Numbered from the stretch's first letter, positions 24,254-35,675 are shown. The stretch: 64,000 nucleotides of DNA from Thecaphora thlaspeos (GCA_900291925.1 UWYS01000009.1:496001-560000); one strand, 5' to 3'. Translations and numbers: made by a program. The notes: generated by a model from the letters alone, not told the origin.

Positions 24254-24675
24254 GCTCTTGCGGGGGCGTAGAGGTGCTGGCGATGCCTTGTTGCTGGCTG
24301 CTCTGCCCGCTCCCTCGCCGGCGAGGTGGTAGAGGTGGGCGCGGGTAGACTGACGCTAGCCGTGTGACGGCGGCCGTGGCATCTGCGATGATGTCGGTAT
24401 GGCAGACGGAAACGCCAGAGTGGCTGACGGGGCTGGATGTCTGAGTTCGCGCAACGGCCAAGGGACGTGAACTGCGGCTGAGCCGGGTAAGGATGGTGGT
24501 GTGCTGGAGCACGATGACGACTCCAGCTTCGTGGCACTTTCTCGTCTCCGCGTTCCTTCGGCCCTGCTAGACAGGGCACCTTGCATCGGGACCCGATCCG
24601 CGGCAAAGCAGCGTGAGAGACGCTAGAGAAATCGGGCATACCGGGGTGATCTGAGTGGGTTGAAGGATCAACGCG
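24254..24675. other. Upstream region of the ubiquitin protease gene
   Basis: About 420 bp of ordinary GC-rich DNA before the composition changes. I see no gene. Confidence 0.4.
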
Positions 24676-24696
24676 AAAAAAAAAAAAAAAAAAAAA
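24676..24696 (+). repeat. Poly-A tract, 21 bp
   Basis: An uninterrupted run of 21 A sits exactly at the left edge of a stretch of lower GC, 14 bp before the 32-bp repeat array. Confidence 0.95.
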
Positions 24697-24710
24697 CGAA
24701 CCGCATGGAA

Positions 24711-24925
24711 GAATCGGGCTGCCACGACAAAATCGGCCATTAAAAATTCGGCCACGTGAAAGAGCCGCGAAATAAAAGTTTTTATTTCGGCCGATACAAA
24801 TAATGCGCGCGTAAAAAAGTCGCGACTACAAATCGGGCTGCCCCAACAAATCGGCCGATACAAATCAGGGCTTCCCCACCATTTCGACCAATATAAATCG
24901 GGGTGCCTCAACGTTTCGGCCGATA
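24711..24925. repeat. Degenerate minisatellite, period 32 bp, seven units
   Basis: Units start at 24711, 24743, 24775 (short, 22 bp), 24797, 24829, 24861 (33 bp) and 24894. Each ends in a variant of cggccgata (for example cggccatta, cgcgaaata, cgcgacta) and most begin with (c)aaatcgggctgcc or similar. The period is held almost exactly while the bases have drifted. Since 32 is not a multiple of three, the repeat is unlikely to be coding. Confidence 0.85.
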
Positions 24926-27232
24926 CATAAAGGGCGACCGTTCGGTACGCTCTCGACAGCGTCAGGGGAGAGCGAGAGCGAGAGCGAGGGGGATCGAATT
25001 TCATCGTGTAATCCGTGGCTTGGCGCTGCAACCGACCGCGCGGTCCACCGTATGACCCTCGCAACGCTTACTGTAGAGCGCTGGAGCGCAACGAACGATT
25101 CTAATATTCATTTCGGGCACTGGAGAGTGGCCACAATACCAGGTCCCGTATCTACAGTAAGAAAACGTCGCGAGGCAGAACGACCTTGTGGTCGCAAGGA
25201 ATTTAAGACCTGATTTTGGCCAGAAATGAATGCTTGGTTTCAGTCCAAGTCGTCGATGGGTCGATACCATCTGTATGTACCCTTTCCGCCAGCGTTGCGA
25301 AATTTTATCCAGTCGTCTCAAGCGAGCGCTGACATCGTCCTCCGTTCTTGATATTACTTATTTGGTTCTAGGTCGCCCACGATGTCGTACATATAAAATA
25401 CTTGGGTTGTCGCTATTCGTCAGTTGAAATGGAGGCAACTAAAGAGAGCAGGGCAAAGCGAAGCAAGTCTAATCTGTTGGCGATCGGCCGCATCGGATCT
25501 GAGCCCGATGCAATCGGACCGGTCGGGCTGCGGGTAGAAGCCTTGCGGAACGCCGTCGGCGTCCCAAGAGCATCTCAGAGACCCAAGGCATGCTTGTGGG
25601 ATTGCTGGGGACCGTCTAATGTACAAATAGAGGCTCCTGGGCACCATCGTCGAGCTGGAATGAATCATCCTTGACATCTATCTTCTACATAATCAAGGCC
25701 GAAGTGCCTTTAGCTGCGTCCTTATTCGATCGCCGGTTAAGTAAAGTCCGATCCGAGGTCCGGTCATCGATCGTCGGCTTGCCGTACGTTGGTCTCAGGG
25801 TGCGTCGGGCCTGAGCAGCTGTGCAGCCGTGTCGGGTCACAACAGGCATCGGCATACATACATACAGTACATACAGTAACTACCAATTTGATAGGGCTGG
25901 CCTAGCTTGACTGTTCTCGTAAAAAAGCGTTCAGGTACTTATGTAAGTAGCAAGGCCGGCCGCAAGGCGCTTCAGTGTGAGCATTAGTTACATGCTGGTG
26001 AGCGACATCTTCATCGGCCGATGGTGCGGATGGGCCGTGTGTGGGGCACGCGCTAGGGAGGGCCTCGGAGTATGTAAAGATGGGCGATGCCGCATGAACT
26101 CACACAAACGTGACCCTTTACTGTATTCAAACTGTTGGCCGCCCGCCCGCCTTTAATGGGCTGACAAGAGGCCGGCCTCTGGCGTTTTCCCCTGCTGTGC
26201 CCCAAGACGTCGCGCTGACGGGCAGCAGGCATTGTCCATATCTCGCCGGCACGTCCCGAAGCACACAGCGCCCATCACAGACATCCGACTCACCACGCCA
26301 GGCAGAGCGTGGGAGCGGTGTCTTTCCGAAGCAGTCACCATCGTCGGTCGTTGCCGATTCCTGAAACATGAAGACGGGCAGCGCCGAGAGGGAGCGGCGT
26401 GCGTCAAGCACCTTGCCTCGGCCTTGGAATCACAATCATGTATGTAGGCACTAGCCCCCGTCGGCGTGGTGCGCCATATTGCTACCTCTTGCTTACACAT
26501 ACGCGGCTGTCCCTCCCCTGGCGCTCGATGGCTCGACGGCTCTAGGGCGCAACAAGCCCGCAACTTGACTCGGAAACGCCTGCCCTGCTTGCGTTTGGCC
26601 CGAGTCGGAAGGAGCGCTGCTGACGCGGTGGGCGGGTGCAAGGGCGCCCTTCGCTCCGCCTTGTTGGGTTGCCTCGTCAAGCAGTTGCTCTCGCTCTCTC
26701 TTCCTCTCTTTCTCTCTCTCTCTCTCTTACCGTGCTGTCATCCTGCGAAAGAGGCCGGCATCTTGTCCGCTCGCTGTAGCAGTTGTACTGTATGTGTTCC
26801 TCATCGATCGTCATCCGATCCCCCTCGCCTACCGCACTCGCAGCAGGTTCCTGACCACCACCTCGCTCCTTACCAAATCCCACTCTACGGCACGACCCCT
26901 CCGCCCATCACCGCCCCCAAACAACCCATCTTCCCCTCGCCTGCAGTGCCCCCGCCCCCCCCCCCCCTGGTCCCCCACACACGCCGCACCACACTCTCCT
27001 CCTCCGCTTGTCCCTCCGTCTCTTCCCCACCATCCTTCGCCTCTTTATCCTTCTAGCTTGTCGGCTCGGATGATCCCTTCCTTTGCTCCTTGATCTCTCT
27101 CCGACTCTTCTCTCCCCAGCCCTGGAACTTATTCGACCACCGACAAACCCACTTTCTATCCTATCGACTCTACAGAGGGCAAGGCCAACAGACTCCCTGG
27201 CGCACTTCCCACCAACCCTACACACACACACC
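24926..27232. other. Gene-poor island of lower GC, then promoter of the secreted hydrolase gene
   Basis: From about 25000 to 26460 the sequence is visibly richer in A+T than the rest of the window, with short stop-rich frames on both strands and no gene I can recognise. A short CATA/CAGTA repeat lies at 25853-25879 (catacatacatacagtacatacagtaac). Copies of TACAGTA/TACTGTA lie at 25069, 25153, 25863, 25873, 26119 and 26786. From 26690 on, the plus strand is pyrimidine-rich (a CT run at 26698-26728, a C11 run near 26960), as in a fungal promoter and leader for the gene at 27233. Confidence 0.5.
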
Positions 27233-28651
27233 ATGCGCCTCGCCTCCCTCTTTGTGGCCGCGACCTGCGCGCTCGCCTCGACCTCGGCCGTCCAGGTCGC
27301 CCGCTCCGGCTCCAAGCGTGCCCTTGAGCCGCGCGATGCCTCTACCCTGTTCGCCGCGGAATTCGGCGCGACGGCCAAAAACGACGACGGCGAAGACCAC
27401 GGCTTACCGAAGGTTCCGGACGGAGCGGAGCTCGTCTCGCTCGCCGTCGGGACAGAGGGCAACGAGGTGGCCGTATACTGGGCCTCTGACCCTAAAAACA
27501 CCGAGGCCAAGCAGGCCTTCGTCATCATCCACGGCAGGATGAGGGACGGCGATGCCTACTTCACCACGATGAATAGCATCCTCCAGAGCGCCATCGATGA
27601 TGGCCACCCCTCCGCCGACCCCAACGCCATCGTCGTTGCGCCGGAGTTCTACTCGGCCAAGCTGAACGAGGGGCAGTACGACGACAACCAGCTGGCCTGG
27701 GCCGACGTCAACGCCTGGCAGGCAGGTGAGGCGGCCATCCACCCGGAAGGCGCCACCGAGTCATCCTTCGACGCGCTCGACGTCTTCGTCGACGAGTTCA
27801 ACAACAAGACCAAATACCCGGCCATGGAACGGCTCATCTTTGTCGGACACGGCGGCGGCGGTCAACTGCTGAACCGCTACGCCATCGTCGGCAAGGACGC
27901 TCCCTCTGACCTCAAGATCCGTTGGATCGCCGGCGACCCTTCCTCAGCGCCCTACTTCACCGAGGACCGACCCGTGACGGACGCTAGCATCGCGACAAAG
28001 GAAGAGTGCCCGCTGTACAACACGTGGCGATACGGCTTCAACAACTTCACCGGGACCCTCCAGGGTCTCAAGACATCGCAGGAGTACTTTGCCCAGACGA
28101 TCACTCGCGATGTCCGGTACGTGGTCGGGTACGACGACACGTCGACTAGCGGCGATCAGTACTGCATGGCTCTGCTGCAGGGTGGCGAGCGTCGTCGCGA
28201 CCGCAACCTGAGCTGGTGGAAGTACATCAACACGCTCGCCCGAACCGCTGAAGACGTCAGCGGCTTCCCGGGTAACTTCAGCGATCTTCCGGATTGGTCT
28301 GACGTTTCGCGCAACGTCATCAGTCATACGATGACCGTCATCGAGGGGGCGGATCACGATGCAGAGGAAGTCTTTGGTTCGGACGACGGAAGGGCCGTCT
28401 TGTTCGACGATTCGGACGTCCCCACCGGTTGGAGACCAGACGGCTGGAACGCAAATGGAAACGGCCAGGTCGTAGCGGCGGCGGCGGCATTGTCTTCGCC
28501 CCTCCCCGCCACCATGACGCCCACTGGCTCGAAAAAGGCAGTGAGCGAATCCTCCGTCTCGTCGTCGGCGGCATCGATGAGCATGCGTACGGTGATGGTC
28601 AAGCCACTACTAGTCCTTGCCGCTATTCCTGCCATTCTCCTCCTTCTCTAG
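27233..28651 (+). CDS. Secreted alpha/beta-hydrolase-like protein, GPI-anchor candidate, nucleophile Ser replaced by Gly
   Basis: The product has 472 residues. A signal peptide (MRLASLFVAATCALASTSA) is followed by a KR site near residue 28. The hydrolase-like core has a strand with AFVIIHGRMRDGDAYF, then a cap region, and the elbow strand RLIFVGHGGGGQLLNRYAI at 200-218. The canonical elbow is G-x-S-x-G; here it reads GHGGG, with Gly207 (codon GGC) at the nucleophile position. A His candidate remains in EGADHDAEEVFG. Several N-x-S/T sites occur. The C terminus ends in a Ser/Ala-rich stretch and a hydrophobic tail (KPLLVLAAIPAILLLL), the pattern of a GPI signal. It is thus probably a cell-surface protein without classical esterase activity. 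The start at 27233 (caccATGc) gives the signal peptide; a longer upstream frame lacks one. Confidence 0.75.
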   Translation: MRLASLFVAATCALASTSAVQVARSGSKRALEPRDASTLFAAEFGATAKNDDGEDHGLPKVPDGAELVSLAVGTEGNEVAVYWASDPKNTEAKQAFVIIHGRMRDGDAYFTTMNSILQSAIDDGHPSADPNAIVVAPEFYSAKLNEGQYDDNQLAWADVNAWQAGEAAIHPEGATESSFDALDVFVDEFNNKTKYPAMERLIFVGHGGGGQLLNRYAIVGKDAPSDLKIRWIAGDPSSAPYFTEDRPVTDASIATKEECPLYNTWRYGFNNFTGTLQGLKTSQEYFAQTITRDVRYVVGYDDTSTSGDQYCMALLQGGERRRDRNLSWWKYINTLARTAEDVSGFPGNFSDLPDWSDVSRNVISHTMTVIEGADHDAEEVFGSDDGRAVLFDDSDVPTGWRPDGWNANGNGQVVAAAAALSSPLPATMTPTGSKKAVSESSVSSSAASMSMRTVMVKPLLVLAAIPAILLLL

Positions 28652-28984
28652 TAGAGCCTCTTTTCGACAGACTTGCTACACTACACTATCCCTTGATGTT
28701 GTTGATATATGATCCGGCATCATCTTTCCCTCGAGCGTATCACACTCATTAAACCATCATCCTCCCCACCTCACCTCATCGAGCTCTACCGGCCATCTTG
28801 GACGACTATGCCCTAGAGACCTCACTACTAGGGACCTTGCTTCACACTTTCCTGCGGGACGGGGGATCCACATTGGTATATAAAGGGAGGAAGAAGGAGA
28901 TCGAGCAGCACAGTCTCTCTCGAAACGATGAGGAGGATGGGTGACATGGCGTTATAAAAAGGTAGATGGTAGCTCCAGCACGCT
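28652..28984. other. Convergent intergenic, 333 bp
   Basis: The 3' ends of the hydrolase gene and the Zn2Cys6 regulator meet here. A TATATAAA string at 28877-28884 has no start codon in a useful place, so I do not call a promoter. Confidence 0.4.
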
Positions 28985-31900
28985 TCAGAACTCGCCCATT
29001 GACGTGTTGTTGGTGGAGTTCGATGGGTCGAGAGGATAGACGAATGGCGCTATGCTCGTTTGCCCTCCAGCGACGCCTCCCTGCTGCTGCCGAGGCGGTA
29101 CCGCCTGGCCGGGTCGCACATTACCGTTAAAGAACGCAGGGTAAGGCAGTGCGCTGGCGTTGTCGTTGCCGCGTTCTTCCTCGAAGCCGCCGGGTGGCAG
29201 TCGGCACTGGCCCAGTTGTGTAGAGGACGTGACCTGGGCCAGCATCGAGAGGCCGTCCGTCGGCTGTGAGTGAGGCGCCTGCTGTCGAGCACCGTTCTGC
29301 TGCGACGATGACGCCGGATCGCCGCCTCGACCTTGCTGCGGCTGCGCCGCACCGTTGCCAAAGAAGCCGTCAAACTGTTGCTGCTGCTGCTGCTGTTGTG
29401 GGTTCGCGCCAGCCGGATACTGGTAGGCGCCCGTGGTCTGCTGCACAAAGGGCGCGTTCATGGCGATGTTTTCATTCCAGAAGAACGATTCAACGTCAAA
29501 GATGCCCGGCGCAAAGTTCAGGTCGGCCGCATTGAAGCCCTGCTGCTGCTGCTGCTGCGCAGGAGCGCCGGGCAGACCAAAGGCAAACTGCGACTCGCTC
29601 GGTAGAGCTGTGCTCTGCGGGACTGGCGCGTCGCTGGTTTGGCCTTGTATCGGCTGAGCGGCAGGTGGCTGTTGACCATGTGACGGCCTAGCGGGAGTGG
29701 CGGCCGGCTCGCGTGGCATGACCTTGTCTTCGCCCGCTGAGGCTTGCGCCTTGGTGGTGGCATCGGTCTCGGCGATCCAGGCCGACGCGGTGGAGCCGGC
29801 CGGCGCGACGGCCCCGCCGCCCTGCTGTGCCGCCATTTGCTGCTGCTGCTGTTGGTGCTGCAGCATGCCGAGCGCTGCGATCAAGGGCCTTCGCGCCGGG
29901 GTCTTGGTCGCCTTGGAGGCATCCTCGCCGACAAGGGCAAAGCTGTCGAGCAGCAGTTTCTGCGCCGAGGCGGCGGGCCAGGTGTCGGCGAGTTTCTTAA
30001 GCCACTTGCGGCACAACCCGTACCTCCGCCGCGCATCGGACGAGATTTTGGCGTCCGGCAGCCTCGCGTTAAAGACAAACATCACGGCCGCCGTAAAGAG
30101 GCAGTAGCCCAGGTCGGTCGATAGCCGGTCGACGAAATCTGTGGAAGACTGCTCAAGCAGGTCGCAGATCGTGTTGGCCGCCTCGGTACTTTTCCGATGG
30201 CTGTCGTTGGCGATCACCTCGGACAGCGAGAGCCCTTCCTCCTGCGGAATGAATGGCCGGTGGAGCAGCAGGCGAGCAGTGTAGTGCCACAGGTTGAGCG
30301 CGAAGAAGCTCGGCAGTGGGCCGTCGCGCGTCTCCTGGTCGAGGTGGAGGTGCTTGGGCAGCTTTGCCTGCCAGTCGGTCAGCTCCTTGTCGAGCTCGGC
30401 CATTACCTTGCCCTTGCCCTGCTTCCGCAGCAGCGTCTTGCGACGCAGCGAGTGGACCTCATCCAGGATCCGCTCGACGATCTGGAACAGGTGGATGCCC
30501 CAGTTCAGACAGGACGGTGCGTGCAGATGCCTCGGCGCCTCTTCGGAGGCGCGCTCTGCAGTCGCCGGCTGCTGCCGACCATCGTTGTCGCTCTGCATCT
30601 CGGTCTGGTCGACCCACAGGTCGAGCTCGTCCTCTGCCGTTTCCGAGAGCAGCGGCACGTCGCAGTCTTTGGCCCGCAGCCCGACCGGCCGTCCCATCTC
30701 AGCACATAGCACCTTATCCATGATGTAGCAGTGCCAGATGAGCCGGATCCGCGTCTCTCGCCGCAGCGGGTCGTCGATGATCTCGGAACGATAGATCGGC
30801 CATCGATGCAGTCCGAGGTCGACCGCCATCGACGAGGCCAGGTTCTGGAAGTTCCATGCCCGCGAGAGATCGCCTGTGCCGTGCGAGTAGAGGCAGAGCA
30901 GCCAGCATGACTGGATCGTCGGGATATCTGGCCTCATTCCCTTCAGGAAGAGGTGGCGCTCGGCTGTTTCGCTAAACAGCTGGGCCCGCTGGTGATCGTG
31001 GGCGACGCGCTTGTGGTCATCGTCGGACGATGCAGCGTTGCGATTGGCCGGACCGGGGACGATGCACGCTGCAATGGCGTAGATCGAGTAGAGGAGGCAC
31101 GGCTCCAGCTCTTGGCGCAGCTGCTCGACAGGAATCCCGGTCATGTACGGTTTGTAGAGGATGGGCCAGAAGGGGTGAAAGCCTTGCCAGTAGTAACGGA
31201 AGAGCCGAGCATGCTCGTCGTCCGAGACTATCGGGTTGACGGGGGCCACGCTGCCGACAAGCTGCTGCTGCTGCTGCTCCTTTAAGCTCTTGGATGGATC
31301 GTGCTGCCCCGCGTGCTTGGGAGAGGAGTCCTTGCGCAGCAGGGTAGGCGACCGAGCATGCGAGCTCGGCGGCGTATCGCCCCCGCCGGACTGGTGGCTG
31401 CCGGCGGTGCGGGGCGAAGCGATCGGTACAAAGACGGGCTGTCCCTGGAGGTTGTAGTTTGTCTTCCGGCCTCCCATCCATTGATTGGACGATTCAAGTT
31501 TAGATCTTGCAACAACCAAAGCCGAGCTCGCAGAGCCGGGATTGCCCTGCTGCTGCGCGGGAGCCGGAGACTCGGCCCTGTGCTGCTGTCGTTGGAGAAT
31601 CCCAATGCCTGAGCTCGATCCGCGGTAAACCTGCTCGCCCATCTGCGTGTCGCCGATGACGTCTTCATCCGACGCCTCAGACGACTCGACGCCATCACCT
31701 CCGCCGCCTCCGCCTCCTCTAGCACCAGCGGCTCCTCTGGCCCGCGATGCGGCGAACTTGACCTCTCGGGCCTCTTCCTTGACCGCGGCAGCGGCGGTAG
31801 ACGACGAGTCAGCTGCCGCCCCTTCGGCCCCGGCCTGAGCCCCGGTTTGCCCCTTGTCTGCCTCAGCGTCCTCCTTGCTGAGGCCGAGCTCGCGATTTGC

Positions 31901-32960
31901 CGTGACACGCAGGATCTCGGAGCCCGCTTCTTCCTTGCCGAGGTGGCTGATGAGGTCGCGCACCGTCGTCTCGAGCGATCGGACAAGCTTAGCCTTGGCG
32001 GACTCCTTGGGCCCAGACCGAAAGCCTTTAGGTGGACCCCGCCTTAGTCCGGTGTGGTTGTAGGTGCAGACCGAGCCTAGGACCTGGCAGACCGAGCACT
32101 CCGGTTGGCCTGCGATGAGATGGAAGGTTGGGCCGGGAAGGTACAGCAAGGTGAAGGTCAGTGGGGCACGCTCACCTAGGACAACCGTCGTCCGCTCGCG
32201 TGGCATTGGATGTGAGGTCAAGGCGCTACCAGGATCACTCACGTCCATCGCATCTCCGTTTCTTTGTGCTGCAGGGCTGGCAGGCTTTTGCCACACGGCC
32301 AGTAGCCTTGCTGTCCTTGCCATCGCTAGAGGCCCCGGTGCGAGCTATATCGACGCTCGTCTCGCGGCTGGCCGGAGGCTCTTCGGCGGCCTTTTTGCGT
32401 TTCTTCGCCCGGGGCTTGGACTGCTTGCCGCCGCTGTTCTCCGTGTGCGAGGCTTCGGAGAGGTCGGCCACATTGACCAACGGCGAATCTGGCGGTGGCA
32501 AAACACCCATAGACGACGACGATGCGTAGGTGGCGAGGTGCTGCTGCTGGAAGGGTGGGGCATGGCTGAGCTCGGGGTTCGACCTTTGCAAGGCCGTACG
32601 GTAGGAGTATGGGTTGGGGCGGGGAGACGAGTAGGGCGAAGCGCGCCCGCCACCCTGTGATGCGGATGCGCTGTTGGCCGAGTGATCTGGGTGCTGGAGC
32701 TGGTGAGCTGCGGGCGATGGATGGCTACTGCCGGATGGACCGCCGTAGGCACTGCCGTACTGATATGTGGAAGGGCTGGCGAGCGGCGAGCGCTGATAGG
32801 CAGGGTGGGCGTGGGCGTGAGCGTGGGCGTGGCCATAGGCGCCATGGGTATGGCTGTGACTGCCGTGATTGTGATATGCCGGATGTGGGCCGCCGCCGCC
32901 GCCGCTACCGGGAGCCTGCCCCGCGGGCGATGCGGGACATCCGTCCCTGCTGGGCTGCAT
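28985..32960 (-). CDS. Zn2Cys6 transcription factor with fungal-specific regulatory domain
   Basis: The exons are 32243-32960 and 28985-32109; the 133-bp intron (GTGAGT...CAG) splits the zinc cluster. The joined cluster is C-x2-C-x6-C-x6-C-x2-C-x6-C, from CQPCSTKKRRC (Cys227, 230, 237) to ECSVCQVLGSVC (Cys244, 247, 254), a canonical binuclear GAL4-type DNA-binding motif. The product is about 1280 residues. The middle-homology (Fungal_trans) domain is at about 430-700, with LFRYYWQGFHPFWPILYKPY and RIRLIWHCYIMDKVLCAEMG. The N terminus is disordered with a His/Ala run (HAHAHAHAH); the C-terminal 350 residues are Gln-rich with several poly-Gln tracts, likely for activation. It is a nuclear regulator; the target pathway cannot be read. 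The overall order resembles sugar or xylan-type regulators, but I do not assign one. Confidence 0.9.
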
Positions 32961-33928
32961 CTTGTGAGCCCAGGACGTGCTTCTTCAATGGCTGTCTCGG
33001 ACCGCTTCCGAGGGGGTCAAGGCGCCGGAGCGAGGCAGGCGGGGTGCCGCGACGGCTGGGCTTGACGACGAGATCTCGCGCGATAAGGATCTTGCCACCA
33101 GACGGTGAGCAGATGGGCCTTCGCAAAGCTCGTACACGTGTGATAGGATTATTGTGTCGAGATACAATAATGGGCTGAATCGGACGATGCCGGTGGATGG
33201 GTTCGCGACGAAAAGACCGCGGGAGGGCTGAAGGAGGTGTGCGGGCGGGGCTCCTGCTCTGCGCCCTGCGTCGCGGAGCCTGGTCAGATAGAGCCGGGAT
33301 GAGGATGGCGAGGTGATCGCTGCTCGTGCAGGTTCGGGCTGGGCTAGGAGTGATGGAGTGGGGACGGCTGTCGTGGACGTCGCGGTGGTGGCGGCGGCGG
33401 CGTCGATGAGGGTTGGATGACGCGGGCGCCCGTTTTTCTCGCGACGGCGAGAGCCGGTGGAGCGTGTGCGCAGACTTCCAGGCAGCAGGCCACGGGGCCG
33501 TCGCATGCAGGAGCCACAGCTGAGCTGGCTCTTTGGCATCGGCAACGCAGATATACGCATCAGCGGGAGAACCACGCTTCGACGGCGTCGACCGGTCATG
33601 GAGCAACCCTTTCTGCGCTCGACAACGCTATCCGATGCCTCTTTCGAGGCATACATGCGCACTTTCAGCGTCTGACTTCGCCTCAAGGATGAGAACAGAA
33701 CGGACGCCGGTTCCACCAGCTGCAAACCTTGCGTACAAGCCTCGACTTGCACCTTCCGTTACTCAGGGCTCTCCAACATCTGCGTCTCGACATGCTACAC
33801 CAAGCGCCCACTCTTGAACCTATGGCAGACAAGAGCTTGGTTCTGACCCGCTTCACGACCATACGGCGATGTGAGCCGTGCACAGAAGAAATGATGGTTG
33901 TAGTTACAGGTATCTTGCGTTTAGACTG
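32961..33928. other. Upstream region of the Zn2Cys6 gene, 968 bp
   Basis: The region lies between two minus-strand genes. The pyrimidine-rich stretches on the minus strand suit a long leader for the regulator. No gene was recognised. Confidence 0.45.
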
Positions 33929-34510
33929 TCATGCCGTCGCCGGTTCCGCCGCCGTGTCCTTCTTGCCTCTTTCAAAGGGCCACAGCCAGCTCGTCCATCC
34001 GTCAGCCTTGGCTCTCAGCGCACCCGCCTCCTGTCTGACTCCCTCGACCGCCCTGCCCGCTACACCTTTGCTCGTCTGTTCGATCTGCTCGTCGAGCTTC
34101 CTGATCTCTTGCGCATATGTATCGCTCTTGGCATCGGCCAACGTTCTCTGTTCCTCTCGGTCGAGGAGGTTCCACAGTAAGTGTAAGGCGAAGTAGCTGC
34201 TCGAGCCGTAGGCGAGTATGCGGAGGAGCGCAGGAACGATCTCGCGGTAGAAGAGGGCATGACGAGACGGAGGCTGGCCCGCCTTCCATTCCTTGCGTAG
34301 ACGTTTGGCCTCGAGGTACTCGAGCGCTTCGTTGCGCGGTTCTGTCGGCGGTTGCGGCTGCTGGTGCTGCTGCGGAGGTGGTGGCGCGTAGAGAATCCTG
34401 CGAGAGGTGTGAAGACGTTGCCTGCTGAGGGGCGCGGTCCGAGCGATGATCGTAGAGGGAGCCAGCGGGCCGGTGAGGGCGACAGCCTGTCTCGATGGTC
34501 CGGCAAGCAT
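33929..34510 (-). CDS. Small mitochondrial membrane protein, unrecognised
   Basis: A single open frame of 193 residues. The N terminus is basic and Ser/Ala-rich with a likely cleavage region (RQRLHTSRRILYAPPP), typical of a mitochondrial presequence. One transmembrane helix is visible at about 95-117 (IVPALLRILAYGSSSYFALHLL). After it comes a charged helical segment likely to form a coiled coil (ADAKSDTYAQEIRKLDEQIE). I do not recognise the family; many fungi have small inner-membrane proteins of this build. It is divergent from the Dad3 gene with 542 bp between starts. Confidence 0.6.
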   Translation of the reverse strand: MLAGPSRQAVALTGPLAPSTIIARTAPLSRQRLHTSRRILYAPPPPQQHQQPQPPTEPRNEALEYLEAKRLRKEWKAGQPPSRHALFYREIVPALLRILAYGSSSYFALHLLWNLLDREEQRTLADAKSDTYAQEIRKLDEQIEQTSKGVAGRAVEGVRQEAGALRAKADGWTSWLWPFERGKKDTAAEPATA

Positions 34511-35052
34511 CTTGGTGTTGGCTGAAGAGCGGGCGGACGCAGTGAAAGGACGGTCAGCTCAGAGGACACTCCTTGAATCTTGTTGACAGTCGGCAGCTTC
34601 GGCAGACGTTGTGCTCACAGATGGACAGAGGTGGAGATGGGCGGGGGTGAGGTTGGTGGAAGGGGAACTCGAAGCCTTCTGCAGAAGGGAGCCGCGGAGG
34701 GGAGGCCCATGCCCAAGCTCCACTTTTTTTTCTCGCGCTTCGCCTGCCCGATGCCGTCCTTACCCGGCCGGCGCCAGCTTCCCCGATGCAGGAGCGGAGG
34801 TGTTGTTGTCCTCCTTTCGACACCAACACCAACGTCAATCTGCCCCGCCCCACCCCGTCCAGCTCGACCTCACCTCACCATCGATCCGCCGACACACTCC
34901 AAGCTCGAACTGACACATACCATCAAGCATTCTCGCCCCTACCTTTGCATACATCGCCCAGGGCACGCTCCAGCATAGTCGCACGAGCCAGTCTCTTTCG
35001 CAGAACAGGCCTCCGCCCCTATCCCACTGCTAGCATACATCCTACTACAAAG
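34511..35052. promoter_or_regulatory. Bidirectional promoter region, 542 bp
   Basis: The region lies between the ATG of the mitochondrial protein (34510, minus) and that of Dad3 (35053, plus). The plus-strand half is pyrimidine-rich up to the Dad3 start. I see no defined box. Confidence 0.5.
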
Positions 35053-35675
35053 ATGGCAACGATACAAGGCGTACTCGCCAAGGTATCCGCCGTTCCCGGA
35101 TCCCAGACTCCCTTTGTCAACCCATACGCTGGCAACCGCGCCCTGTCGGAACAAGAGCAGGAGCTGTTGGGCGAGTATGCTCGGCTGGCTGCTACCATCA
35201 ACCGAGTAAGTGTCGCCCACCTATGCCCTGTCCGTCTTTCCGCCATCCTTTTCAGGACTTCCATCTCTGGAACTACTAAGAGCTCGATCTGATCATCTCT
35301 TCGTTACTTTACGACGCAACGCAACAGACAGCCCACCTCTCCTCGCTCCTCTCCTCTTCCACCGCACACGCGTCCCTTCTCTCGCAATTACGCATCCTCG
35401 AACGCAAGATGGGTCTGGTCCTGACGCTCTTCAAGGCATCAGTCTGGGCCATCGTACAGGAACAACAAGAGGCGGCCGAAGCGGAAGCAATGGCCGTGGC
35501 GGCGGAACACGAAGCGCGGATGCAGCAACACATGGATGGATTCGCACAGGATCCCGCGCTCGAGATGGGACTGGGCTTGGGCGGCGGTGGAGGCTACGGA
35601 GATGGAATGGATGGTGGTGACAGTCTGTTCATCGCCGAGGGCGGAGACGAGACTGTTATGGGCTATCGGTATTGA
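35053..35675 (+). CDS. DAD3: DASH complex subunit Dad3, two exons
   Basis: The exons are 35053-35205 and 35328-35675 (intron GTAAGT...CAG, 122 bp, phase 0). The product is 166 residues. The DASH (Dam1) complex is a fungal kinetochore ring that couples chromosomes to microtubule ends. The conserved core is clear: NPYAGNRALSEQEQELLGEY in exon 1, and LRILERKMGLVLTLFKASVW in exon 2, matching the helices of yeast Dad3 (for example its segment around KIGLVGTLLKGSV). Yeast Dad3 has 94 residues; here an acidic, Gly-rich C-terminal extension of about 55 residues follows the core (GLGLGGGGGYGDGMDGGD). The start gives a short N-terminal extension before the first helix. Confidence 0.88.

Noticed and set aside
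23043..24512. 489-codon frame over the ubiquitin protease gene
   Set aside because: Same strand but another frame; Arg/Pro-rich and without motifs, while the overlapping frame has the full USP signature.
24676..24925. Retroposon with a poly-A tail
   Set aside because: The repeats lie after, not before, the A run on the plus strand and no target-site duplication was recognised.
24567..25064. 165-codon frame running through the 32-bp array
   Set aside because: The period is not a multiple of three, so the translation drifts, and it includes a poly-Phe from the poly-A run.
28877..28884. TATATAAA as a promoter
   Set aside because: It sits in a convergent gap with no start codon of a credible gene downstream.
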